Part shown: positions 32,847 to 42,966 of the stretch, piece after piece
How positions within the stretch are numbered: the stretch's first letter is position 1
Layout: the number at the start of each line of letters is the position of its first letter
NCBI GenBank assembly: GCA_951640195.1
Contig: OX621175.1
Span: 992,001-1,056,000, forward strand
Direction of reading: 5' to 3'
Length of the DNA: 64,000 bases
From: Porpolomopsis calyptriformis
Lineage: Eukaryota; Basidiomycota; Agaricomycetes; Agaricales; Hygrophoraceae
Program-made: the position numbers and the translations under genes
Notes under the pieces: model-generated
What the model was told of the DNA's origin: nothing
The model's database searches: none
What the model saw: the letters and a program-made list of their open reading frames with translations, nothing else

Positions 32847-32958
32847 TGATAAAGTTGGTCGGATGAAAAATGTCGGATTAAGGAAAATACTAAAGATTAC
32901 ATAATCAATACGTGCGTACATTTGTATCAATGGTGTTGTGATTGTACATATCCCAACA
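32847..32958 (-). repeat. Copia 5-prime LTR
   Basis: 112 bp, partner of 28098-28209. To its right (32959-33020) the sequence CTGATATCATTGATGCCAAC is that of the F-box 3-prime UTR seen at about 27998, not of the FET3 tail that precedes the other LTR. Confidence 0.92.
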
Positions 32959-33159
32959 GTATGCATGTATATACTGATATCATTGATGCCAACTAACCAT
33001 GCAGTGGGAAAGGTGACCTTGGACCCCAAAGCATTCCATGCGAGACGACACCATTCCAGATCTCTTATCTTGTTCATTACATTCCAGCCTGGTTTTATTC
33101 CCAACGAGTTCTACTGTCATCATCATTACTGCGAATTTTCACAGGGTCAATGGGTACCC

Positions 33160-33867
33160 TCTATCAACTTCCCCACGCCGCCTGTGAGAAGCGCACTTCG
33201 CAATCTGACGTCCACTAGACTGCAGCGTTTTGAATTTTTGGCAGGATTATTCCTCCCTCACTGTCACGGTCGTAATTTTCTTCATTTTCTTTATCTTATC
33301 GTATGCAAACCTATCTCTTATCTTGGGATTCCCCCCACTTGTTACTGGGATTCCCCATTACTCTACCTATATGCGGATACACTTCATTTCCGTTATGTTT
33401 CAACCCCTTTATGATTCGTCATTGATCACGATGACTCACCCTTATCTCTACCTCATGTTATGTCACACTGACTCACACAGATAAGTAGTCAGTATATAAA
33501 GAGTACCTCTTGTATGTATCAGACCTTAAGTCTGATTCCTCGTTAGCCTACTAATAACAAGGACTTGGAACCATACTCTATATCTCTTGGGACCGAACAC
33601 CCGAAGTAAAACGCGTTCCGAACAACCGGTTTATAACACTCACCCTCTCTCTTGGCCTTACTATCGCACGCCAGCTGAGCTCAATTTGGCTGCCTCCCTT
33701 AGATGAATGCCGGAAGACGAAATACCCGAGGGTGGAGGGAGAGTTTGTAAAGATATGATGTGGCTAACGCATTTCAAGAGCTTGATAGCCAGGCACAAGG
33801 AGCTTATTGAAAAACAATTCGATGGGGTTGAGTTGGAAGGTGTGGGATTCAGTACAAACGGGTGATC
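33160..33867 (+). pseudogene. F-box gene relic (C-terminal half), split by a solo LTR
   Basis: Before the LTR the frame reads VRSALRNLTSTRLQRFEFL, matching LGNALRECALSTLERLELDF of the paralogues. After it, TIARQLSSIWLPP matches TVARQLSEILPAS of the gene at 40735, followed by EFVKI, LTHFKSLI and, at the end, GVELEGVGF before a stop at about 33867. The downstream bases (GTGCGTATCCTGGTATCATT) match the F-box 3-prime UTR at about 26327. There is no F-box at the front, and stops and frameshifts are present. Confidence 0.75.
33262..33638 (+). mobile_element. Solo LTR inside the F-box relic
   Basis: 377 bp beginning TGTCACGGTCG and ending GGTTTATAACA, with identical flanking pentamers CTCAC at 33257-33261 and 33639-33643. 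A TATA-like AGTATATAAAGAG near 33490 with a downstream CAGACC start-like region suggests plus-strand orientation. The TGTCACGG start is reminiscent of basidiomycete Gypsy LTRs; family assignment is tentative. Confidence 0.88.
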
Positions 33868-34266
33868 GGGATGGCTACGTGGTTGACATAAGGTCAAGCT
33901 CGAGTATGTGCGTATCCTGGTATCATTGAAGACATTCACTCGTTGACTGCAACCCCTTATCCCAGGATACCACAAAATGTGGGCTGCTTAAGATGGATGT
34001 TTAGATCACGACCCGTTTTTACATCACGACAGTCAAGTTTCAATTCTTGCAAGTAACCAAAGCACCACCTCACATGGCATATTAATACCTGGCCACATCA
34101 TCACAATTTTACCCATTACTAAAGGCACTACGGCATTGTCGGGCCCGAGGGCATGACAGACATCAACGCGGGTAAAGCAGTATATTGGACTTGCTTTGAC
34201 GCCCTTGCTGAGTGTGGAGCAACTGAGATGCGACCTGGAAACCACGACCCTTTAATAGTAGATACT
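33868..34266. other. F-box 3-prime flank and HIR1 downstream region
   Basis: The first 100 bases repeat the F-box downstream flank. The rest up to the HIR1 stop codon shows no coding signal. Short open frames have no family features. Confidence 0.5.
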
Positions 34267-37200
34267 TTAGTTACAGCATTGATCATCGTTCGAGGCCCTC
34301 TTCACCGTCTCCTGCCACTCCATCGCCAACTTGGCTAAATTTTTGTTTCGGACTGCGTTGGACGCCATTCCATATCAGCTTACTATATTGGTGCAGATAA
34401 AGAGGGCTTACCGAAGAGAGAGAGCACCTCCTTGAGTAAATCTCTCTTAACAAACCCGAGGATGGTCGGTGACCACGCATCTTCCCTACCAGGACGCCTG
34501 GCATAGTGCGGTTTACATCCGACGTCAGACTAAGCATGAATGATAATGCCCACCAGTAAACAGGACCGTAAAGCTCTTTGATGAGCTCCTCAGCCTTCCC
34601 CTTGAAAGCTTCGTCCGATATCTTCTTCGCATAGACCAGAAGCGCCTGTTTGTATTCCTGAGGACTGTCTAGAACCTTTGCAGAATGCATCCTGGTCTCG
34701 AGATGACCGAGAGTCAGGGCAGCATTCCACCATGGTGGCCGCGGTTTCTCCGCAGCGCTTGCGTCATCTATCGTACCGATCGTGCTCTCAATAGACCATA
34801 CGATACCCCGTCCGGTTGATTGGCTGTTGCCACGTTGGCGGCCCTGCCATACGTCCGACCCTTCCGACCACCATCTTTCACTTAAAGCGATCCAAGATGA
34901 CAGTGCTGGGTCGTAGGAATGTGCTATTCCAGTTGAACATTGAATAATCGGTATCCCGTTAGGCTGGACAGTGGCAGAAACTATGGTACAATTCGGTGAA
35001 GAGCTCAATAATGGCAGGACGGAGATAGGCGGAAAGACGGATTGCTGCGTTTTAATATTCCTACAGCCGGAGTGAATCACAAACGGAAAGAAATGGGTTC
35101 GGAATTCTTACCAGGAATAAAGTTGCCCAGAGCATGTCACGGCCATAAGGGAATTTTTGTTGCCGTCTAGGATCGAACAAGATGAACCAAGGCTCACGGT
35201 TGGAATAAGTCTGAAACAGAAGTCAGCCAACTACAGGAAAGGTTTTCTTAGGTCCGGTACCTCCTTCCAGTGTGAGAATACACAATCACAGATCCACCGA
35301 GCACGGCAAGAGCGCAAAAAGATGGAGTCGCAACCAATGCCAATACAGGTGATGGCAAGTAATCTATGAACTGGACACCTTTTGAATCGGTAAATCGAAC
35401 CTCAGGTTGACCTAAATGCCTGTGGTCACTATGTGTCCAAAGATTTATGACGACACTTGCCATCGTTCTCAGAATTTCGGACCTCCAACAGATCGTCACT
35501 TCCTTCCACTTGCGCGCTTAGATAGGTAAGGAGGGGAGGTTGAGGAAGAACATTGACGTGTGGTTCACCCCAGAAGCGACTTGTGGATGCGCCGCCCATA
35601 TCCCCGGCCATGATTTCTCGAACCACGACAGAGCCTCCGGGGAGATCGCCCCCTAATGTTCTTGGTTTGCTTCCTCGATTCTCATCATTCATGTCAGTTA
35701 TTAGCGACTTTCTCTTCCCCTTGGCACCGTTGGGAGCGGAGTCATTGGTATCCAAAGAATCGATAAGCACATCCATATCCAGTCCGTAATCGGCGCCCAC
35801 ATCCTTGGAGAATTCATTGGCACCAAAAGACTTTGGTCAGCATCGGGCGATGTGATCCTTGAGTCAGAATGTCAAAGGAGACATAAGGAGCATCGACACT
35901 TACGGAAGACGCCTTCGAGGAAGGAACCAAACCTGATCGCGAAGTGGGAGCACCGTTGGGCTTGAAACCTCCATCTCCAATAGGTTTGCTTGAGGTCACT
36001 GATACAGAAGAAAGGGGTGCAAGGTTGGTAGGGACCACTTTTCTCTTCGCCTTTCTTTTCGCCACCAGCATGTTAACACGCTCCCCACCTCCATTGACTG
36101 AATGGCCGAAACCAGTTTGTGATTGTGACAGACTGCTCTGGCCTGGAGAGTGTACGGGAGATGGCGGGGGCGTGATGCGGTTCGAAGACGGTGAGTCTCG
36201 TGCGTGCGACGGCAAACTGTGAGAGTAGCCTTCGGGTATTGGGGGAGGCACAAAGTCAAATTTTTGCAAATACTGTTCTTGCACCGAATGAGGCGCGATG
36301 CCTTCGAGTTCTTCCGGATCAAAGTCGAAAACAGCTAAAGTCCCATCCGAGGATGCTGTGTACAGAGTCAGACCATCCCAGGACCTTTGGTCCGAAACAT
36401 GTTGAGAAGGATTTTGCCGTAATCATATCCACACTCACCAGTTCAAATCCATGATTTGCCTCTCGAAAACCTCTCTTGCAACAATAAGTGGTCGGGCAGA
36501 CTTGGTCTGCCATACGGAAACGGATCGGTCATCCGCGCCTAACGCCACCACGGAGCAGATATTCGAGGTCGCGACTGGAGCCGCGGGATTACGGAGAAAT
36601 ATATGTGGATTATATGCCTAGAAAATATTCATAAAACGAAATTAAGGACAATAATCGAAAACTCACGGCGACTTCGACGGTATTTTCGTGACCCACCAAG
36701 CTAATTTCCGACGTCCAGGTATTTCGAGTAATAACCGCTGCAATGAAAACAAACCCTTTGTTATTTGTAGCGTTGGATGCTGTGATGTGCGCGCCATCAG
36801 GTGACCAGCTGATGACGAGGCAAGCGTCACAAATATGAGGGGATTAGAACGAAGAACCAAGTCCTACCTCAATCTCCTGAAGAAAGTGCTTCCTGGTGAA
36901 TCTTCGAACGGTTTTGTGACTTCTGCTTCCAATGTCCAGTCGGTGGTGTTCCATATTTTTACTGATCTGTCGTCCGATTGCGTGGCTAAGAACTCTCCTA
37001 CGGGATCCCAACACACCCCTTTGACGAAGCCTTGATGTTGGTCAAGTTTCTGCAGGCGTTCTGCATGTCGATAAGCAACATTTGATCAAAACAAAATATT
37101 ACTTATACCACAAGAGACGTACCAAGAGTGAAGCCACACCAAACTATGACCTGCGAGTCCAGTCCAACGGACGCAAGGTAGCGGTCTCCGGGAGACCATG

Positions 37201-37807
37201 CGACGTCTGTCACATCTAAATAACATTCGCACCAAAATCGTGGCGGAAAGAGACAATAGGAACGTGCCGCTCTCATGCCCGGGAAGTCGTTTCAAAGGTT
37301 TCCAGCCTTCAACATTCACCTCGTCAGATCCCCAAACTTTCCCTCTTGCTGTGCTGTGTAAATCATATCGTCCAGACGATGAGAATGCTCACCCTTGCAA
37401 GAGATCAACACAGAAGACATGGACTCACGGATCAAGGTCCCAGATCATTACTATCTCATCATCACTTCCACTCGCTAGCCACCGCCCTGAATGAGCCCAC
37501 CTTACCGTGAGAACAGGTCCAGTGTGCATAGTCAGAGTGCAGAGGGACTTTGGGGGCTTTCCCAAGGTTTCAGATGTAGCATTGAGAATGGGTTTGGTGC
37601 TCCAAATTCGAATCTTGGCGTCAAGGCCACCAGTGGCGATACGCGACCCATCGGGATGAACATGGACAGAGAATATTGAAAGGCGCTTAGTTGCTTGATC
37701 ATTTTTGGCAGCAGAATCTACAGTGAAGTTAGTGGCAAAGCTTGCGGCTCGGCGTGTTGTATTCACTGGCCTTTGTGCATAACCCATGCTGGCTTCGTGA
37801 ATCGCAT
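34267..37807 (-). CDS. HIR1: Histone chaperone HIR1/HIRA
   Basis: Subunit of the HIR complex that deposits H3-H4 independently of replication and represses histone genes. The start is MRFTKPAWVMHK at 37807, the conserved HIRA N-terminus. After an intron it continues LSIFSVHVHPDGSRIATGG and then LDAKIRIWSTKP, and further WD40 blades follow (VLTVRWAHSGRWLASGSDDE). The middle is a Ser/Pro-rich linker. The C-terminal Hira domain reads WSEGSDVWQGRQRGNSQSTG and PPWWNAALTLGHLETRMHSA. The last exon, after an intron near 34415-34370, gives NKNLAKLAMEWQETVKRASN and stops at 34269-34267. A dozen or so short introns break the gene. It is divergent from the MYND gene, 323 bp away. Confidence 0.9.
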
Positions 37808-38130
37808 AGTTCCTTCTGTCACCAGTTTCCAGTTTCCAGAGTCCTTAACCGATGAAGTTTTAGCACGTGCACGTGTCAACTGGTTACTCGATCAACGAAC
37901 CCCCTTTCTGAGACTCAGCATCCTTCACATTGGCATATCGCCGCTTGCAACGAGGACAAATATTTACGGTGAGTGTCCCAGTTAACCTTAATAGCCCTAA
38001 TGATATAAATAATGTGCTTTGGTGAGAAGTGTGCCTGGTGAGAAGTAGTGGAGTGTGCGACATGGTCATGAGGCCTCGGAGGTGGGTTTACACCAATCTT
38101 TCTCACAACCAGTATCACGTTCAAACCGCT
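37808..38130. other. Shared upstream region of HIR1 and the MYND gene
   Basis: 323 bp between two divergent start codons. No coding signal. It presumably carries both promoters. I see no known motif. Confidence 0.5.
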
Positions 38131-40321
38131 ATGACTTCAATTCGAAAGGTTATTGCTGAAAAGTTGAAGATACTCGATGGCCAGTTGCTCAACGCTGACT
38201 TGAAGTCTCCCTCGAATGAAAAAGCAGTAGAGACGTTGTGCTGTGCTAATCACAACTCCAACGGGGTGGAGGGATCCAAGCCATGCGGAAATGCTGGGTT
38301 GATGGCGTGCTCAAACGTAGGTCTTTTCTTCTGAGTAATCGGGTGACCTGAAGCAACTCCTTGCTTTGCAGTGCCATTTAGTGAAAGTGAGTTGTCGAGG
38401 CATGATGCAGATGGGACTTTTATGTATACCTCTCCTAGTACTGCTCCAAGGAGTGCCAGAGTCTCCATTGGAAGAAGCATCGTAAGGACTGCAAACACCC
38501 CTGTCTAGGGTCCCAATGGCAACCAGCATGGATACATGAATGCAGGAAGCCTACCTTCATTGGAGGACCCTCCAACGTTTACGGTCTTCAAAAACATTAC
38601 TTGTGGGGCAATGTTACGGCCATCGACTGCCTTCGAATCTCTGGGAACGAGGGATCGAAAGCTACCGTAACCGATTTCAAGCTTTGCTTTGCTGGTTCGT
38701 TTTATCAATAATTTCTCCGCCTTTGACCAAGAATATGCTTAGCATCGGGTGACATTCGCAATCTCATTCGATCGGTTAACGGACTGCCAACTGATTATCG
38801 TGGGAAATGCGATGTACTCTTGAATGATCAGGATCCAATAGTGGTTGGCCGGAATATCGTGATCTTGTTTGCCCTTCTTTCAACTGGGCACTCGTTGGAT
38901 GACGCTGCTGAGTTTGCTCTTCACCTTACATATTCCTCAACTCTCTCCCTACAAAGTGCGGCTCAGTTTTACCGCATTGTCGACATCATATATGGCAAAA
39001 GTGATGGCGGGGGTGACATTCTTACCCATGCAGAATTCGAAACTAGAGGTCACGGCAAGTTGCACCTGACGCAACTACAAACGGGTACACAAGACATGAT
39101 CGAGATGCTCCTTTCCGATTATGACCTCTCCACGGCATTGCAAAGCATGCGAAATGTGATGCTGAGCGATTCTCGCGTTGACTATCGTGATCGTCACATC
39201 TCAGGTCTAAAGCCTGCTCACAAGCTTGCTTTCTTGCGTTTTCGACAGTCGGGTATACTAGCTCCCTTTTCTGTAGACCTGTCCCAGTTTACCCAACCTA
39301 ACCGGTCAGTGCATGAGTCGCTCGCCAATTAATATTGTAACAACTGATCTGTGGTTAGTCTAATCTTCTCCGCCGAAGGGGAATGGTTGACGTTGGACAA
39401 TGCCGATCCTCTCAAAGGATGGGATATGACGGCTATCTTTGCTTCAGGGAAACGTCATGGTGTAGATCGTGGCGATGTCTATGGATGCCTCTTCTTCCAT
39501 ATCAAAGACGAACTACGCGAATTTGCCCGCCGAGTGAAGGACTTTGATATCAATATCCACATCACACAATTTCCGGCCACTGTTCTTGCTGGTGCCATTA
39601 CCGAGGGGATGATACCTCCCTTTCATGGTAATTGTTTCGACCGAGTGGAGACGTCAAACATAGCAGATTCCATCGGAATTCCACAAGTCCTTAATGATTG
39701 GGGTCGGCTTTTGAACCGTCAGAACAAGCATTCTAGCCTTTTGATATATCTTATGAACTGGTTCCTGAAACAACCCAAAGGGGGTGGCAAAGACATCGCT
39801 CCAACCAAGGAGATGATGCAACGTGTTGCGGAACTGGAAGTAAGTTTTCATAACCTCGTGTGCAGATGTATAGTTAACTCCGTCATATAGGGCTTGGATT
39901 TGAAAGATGCGATGAGGAAGGGACCCTACGATCCTAGATTGCTCCGTGTTCCGAAAAAATTAGACGTGGTCTATGACAATGAGAAACCGTTTCAAGAATA
40001 TCTCAAGCGCCAGAACACTGACCAAATGGCCAAATTACATGGCCTTCGCCTCCGATCTCTGAATCGTGTATACTCCAAGGTACTTATAGATTGGTATGTC
40101 CACCATTTTTCCTGATATGAAACGGTCATCTAGAGATATGGAATTTCCCTGGATAACCAACAACAAGCGCTACCAGATCTCTCCCAAGAGGAATATTATG
40201 CCATTGGTGAGTGACACGTTCCAAACGGCGGTCACGAGTTGATAACTGGGAACAACTGCTTGCAGCCACACTGGGTGGTCATGAGTTCTCTGTGCGCTTT
40301 CTGGAGTTCGAGTGTCTCTAA
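38131..40321 (+). CDS. MYND-type zinc finger protein with DUF4470 domain
   Basis: Start MTSIRKVIAEKLKILD. A Cys-rich region spread over three exons gives CGNAGLMACSN, CHLVK and YCSKECQSLHWKKHRKDCKH, a complete MYND zinc finger used for protein-protein contacts. The DUF4470 part follows: LWGNVTAIDCL, NEGSKATVTDFKLCFAASGD, IRNLIRSVNGLPTDYRGKCD, VLLNDQDPIVVGRNIVILFA. The C-terminal half is a long helical region with DNADPLKGWDMTAIFASGKR and TLGGHEFSVRFLEFECL before the stop at 40319-40321. This combination is common and multi-copy in agaricomycetes; its function is not known. About eight introns are needed and no disabling change is apparent. Confidence 0.82.
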
Positions 40322-40439
40322 TTAGCACTGCTATCCTTTCCCATTGATAGTGTTATTACGAAGGTTTGATAGTATATGCAGCCTTCGCACATCGTTGAAG
40401 GACACTGAGCTAGTGAATGCCGACAATGGTAGCCTAAAA

Positions 40440-40640
40440 CAAAACAAATCCAGTCAGCAGTTCGTACATCTACAAGTAGATCGACCAGCGGATAGATTAC
40501 GTCCGCGAAAGTCGATTTTGACCTGATCACGCCCGATAAGGTTGACAGTGTTGTCGTTGATCCGAGTGGGTGAACGCATTGCGGGCAAGGCATCGCAGGT
40601 AATGTGCTGGTCACGATAGATGTGAAGATGAACGACACAA
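40440..40640 (-). pseudogene. NLR deletion scar: 3-prime flank fused to the N-terminal motif exon
   Basis: On the minus strand 40605-40520 encodes TRINDNTVNLIGRDQV, the first-exon motif of the NLR genes. Just after GRDQV it runs into TCAAAATCGACTTTCG, and 40520-40475 matches the block at 42380-42436 (CAAGTAGATCGACGGGCGGA) that lies in NLR 3-prime flanks. So the whole NB-ARC-TPR body is missing and only the two outer ends of an NLR locus remain, joined at about 40520-40527. Confidence 0.7.
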
Positions 40641-40734
40641 CTGAGGGAAGGCCTCGTCAATAGGGTCTGTGAGATGTTAGTAAAACCTGCGAAATGGGGC
40701 GTATACCTGGCTCTGCTCAGTGCCATCAACTCAG

Positions 40735-41976
40735 ATGGCAAAGATTACGGATATGCCCCCTGAACTCCTCGAGCAGCTCTTCTTGCTTGTAAGGCATTGG
40801 GTAGCTCAATGCACCCAAGTCTGCAAGATATTCAACACGACGGCGACACGGGTTCTCTATCGTGAAATCAGACTATTGCCCAGTCCTGCCAAACTTCACC
40901 TTTTCTTACGGACTATCATTGGCCAGCCCGATCTCGGCAGATTCGTTCGATATTTGACTGAGGAGAACATCTGGGGTATGATACCTTTTCCCCAAGGAGA
41001 AAAGGTATCATACCCCAGATGTTCTCCTTTCGATTTTCACTGCAGAGGCTGCCTTGTTTGATTTTCCATCCAAAGTCCAAGAAGCTGTAGGCCATGGGTC
41101 TCCGGATGCCATGTTTTTCCTATTACTTTACTATCTTCCAGCTCTCCGGAAGCTCCATATCCAAGGAATGTGGATTCACTCCTCAGTTCAGGAATCCCTC
41201 ATGCCAGCCCTCTTCCTTCCGGACTCCAATCAGTCCAATGTGTGGCTTTCAACTTCCTCGATATAGGGATACCGCTTGTCCCAATCCTCGCTTTTCCTGC
41301 ATTGGATACCTTCATGTTTGAAGATGGAACACTTGTTTCATGTTATACCGCCGCCAATCTCTTACCTGGGTCATCGAATGTCAAACACATCATATTACAA
41401 CAGACTATTGTTCTAAACACCACACTTGAAGCACTTGTACGCTCATCGCGATCACTCCAAACTTTCATATATAATCGCCTATTTGAAGATCACAGATTGC
41501 ACCTACCCTCCCTAGGAAATGCCCTTCGCGATCGTGCGCTGACTACGCTCACGCATCTTGAACTCGACTATTATCATGAGGGTGATCCCCTTGGGCCTCT
41601 TTCCGACTTTGTTCACCTGACACACATTTCTGCTTCACTCTCATGTTTTCTCAAATTCCCACCCAAAGGCAGCCCTTCTTCCACCGTCGCACGCCAACTA
41701 AGTGAAATCCTCCCAGCATCACTTTCCTCCCTTCACTTGCTGCTTGACCGTGATTGGGTACGGGAGCACTCAACATTGGTGGAAGAACTGGTGAAGATTA
41801 GACGTGAACGATTGGTGAATTTCAAGACCTTGTCGATCTGGGGGGCGGTTGAGAGAAATGTGTGGGGTAGGATTCAGTCAGTTTGTGATGCAGAAGGTGT
41901 GGCAAGAGTGGACTACAAACGACCTTATCACCTGGTCAAACGTAGGATGCCTTCCGAATTCCGTAGCACTTGCTGA
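40735..41976 (+). pseudogene. F-box gene broken by a hairpin insertion and a frameshift
   Basis: Start MAKITDMPPELLEQLFLLVR and VCKIFNTTATRVLYREIRLL form a good F-box, then IIGQPDLGRFVRYLTEENIW. At 40961-41028 a perfect inverted repeat changes the frame, and the first frame stops at 41061. The second frame (AVGHGSPDAMFFLLLYYLPA) is lost near 41190, and the third (SPLPSGLQSVQCVAFNFLD, RSSRSLQTFIYN, LGNALRDRALTTLTHLELDY, LGPLSDFVHLTHISASLSCF) runs to 41976. Without the two lesions the protein would have the family's usual length of about 400 residues. An intron covering the hairpin is conceivable but would be the only one in this otherwise intronless family. Confidence 0.8.
40961..41028. repeat. 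Perfect 30-bp inverted repeat with 8-bp loop
   Basis: Arms 40961-40990 and 40999-41028 are exact reverse complements. The loop is CCCAAGGA. The left arm is ordinary F-box coding sequence (EENIWGMIPF); the right arm is its mirror copy, after which family-like sequence resumes within about ten bases. Confidence 0.95.
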
Positions 41977-42966
41977 CTATTTTTCATGCCTCAGGATATC
42001 TTCCATATCTTCCCTTATAACAACGAGCAACGCACAATACGAGAAGGGTGGTCTTCTAGAAAGATTCTGGTTTATAAAAGTGGGAAGCTATGAGAAAAGA
42101 CGTCGTATTGAATCCGTCACCAACAGATGAGACTGGCGACTTACTTGAGGTGCTTGTATACTTCTCACGATCATTCTAAACTTTCAAAACATATTGACGG
42201 CGCTTCGGGAATGCACTTCGCGAGCACACGCAAACCCCCTCGAGCATCTTCAACTCGGTTTTCTACGTTATCCTTAGCGAACTCCTTGGCCCGACATTGA
42301 AGACAAAGCTACCTCCCTCAAAAACCAACCATGCACCGCCCGGCCTTCATGCAATATCCTATCACGACTCAACGGACCTAAGCCAGTAGCAAGTAGATCG
42401 ACGGGCGGATAGATAACATCCTCAAAAGTGGATTTTGGACTCTGCATCACAAGAACACCTGTTATCAACCTGAATATCGCGTACGGAGGGACGGGAATAA
42501 GCTGAGAGATCAAACCCAGAGGCGTCGGGCAGTGAATTCCACTCGGCTGGAAAGCATAGCTCAACGAATCCAGGTCGAGGCAAGGTTTTATCCAATCACA
42601 CCCCTTCAATTGGATAAAGTCTCCACCCCTCGGTCCTCATCCGAATATCTCATCACGGCTCCACGGAACGACTGTAGCCAGTCCATCGACAATATGATAC
42701 ATCTTTAAAAACGCGTTTTGTGGTTCTACATCACAAGTACACTTGTCAGCAACCTCAGATAAAATAATAAGATCAAATATCGCGTACAGCGAAGCAGGGA
42801 TAATCCGCGGTCAGGACTAACGTGGACACTGAGCTCAAATAAATACAGGAGAGAAGCTTAATGAGATATGTTGTACGATCAGACGAAGGTCGTTTGAGAA
42901 GTAACAATCAACTTACATTCATGAATGGACCCTCGATCCACCACCGTCGATTTTGACGCATCTTGA
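41977..42966. other. Intergenic made of F-box and NLR leftovers
   Basis: About 42120-42290 is a small F-box relic: LLEVLVYFSRSF, FGNALRE and PLEHLQLGF can be read across frames, matching the segment LEALVRSSRSLQTF to LTHLELDY. About 42330-42520 and 42640-42900 are two diverged copies of the NLR 3-prime flank (shared ATATCGCGTACRG and ACATCACAAG blocks). The second is the current flank of the NLR at 42967. Confidence 0.65.

Larger units (their letters stand above)
28098..32958 (-). mobile_element. Ty1/copia LTR retrotransposon, inactivated
   Basis: A 4861-bp element read on the minus strand: 5-prime LTR 32847-32958, PBS, gag-pol, polypurine tract, 3-prime LTR 28098-28209. LTRs are 112 bp, TGTTGGGATATG to CA ends, with four differences. 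Gag has the zinc knuckle CYNCQKVGHLKATC, protease is TILDSGASHH, integrase ends in a YVPTSENIADIFTKALP-type pol C-terminus after RT and RNase H. Domain order protease-integrase-RT-RNaseH defines copia. A one-base frameshift near 31770 separates gag/protease from pol, and a solo LTR interrupts pol. Flanking pentamers GCATG (28093-28097) and GTATG (32959-32963) match at four of five bases, so the target duplication is imperfect. Confidence 0.92.
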
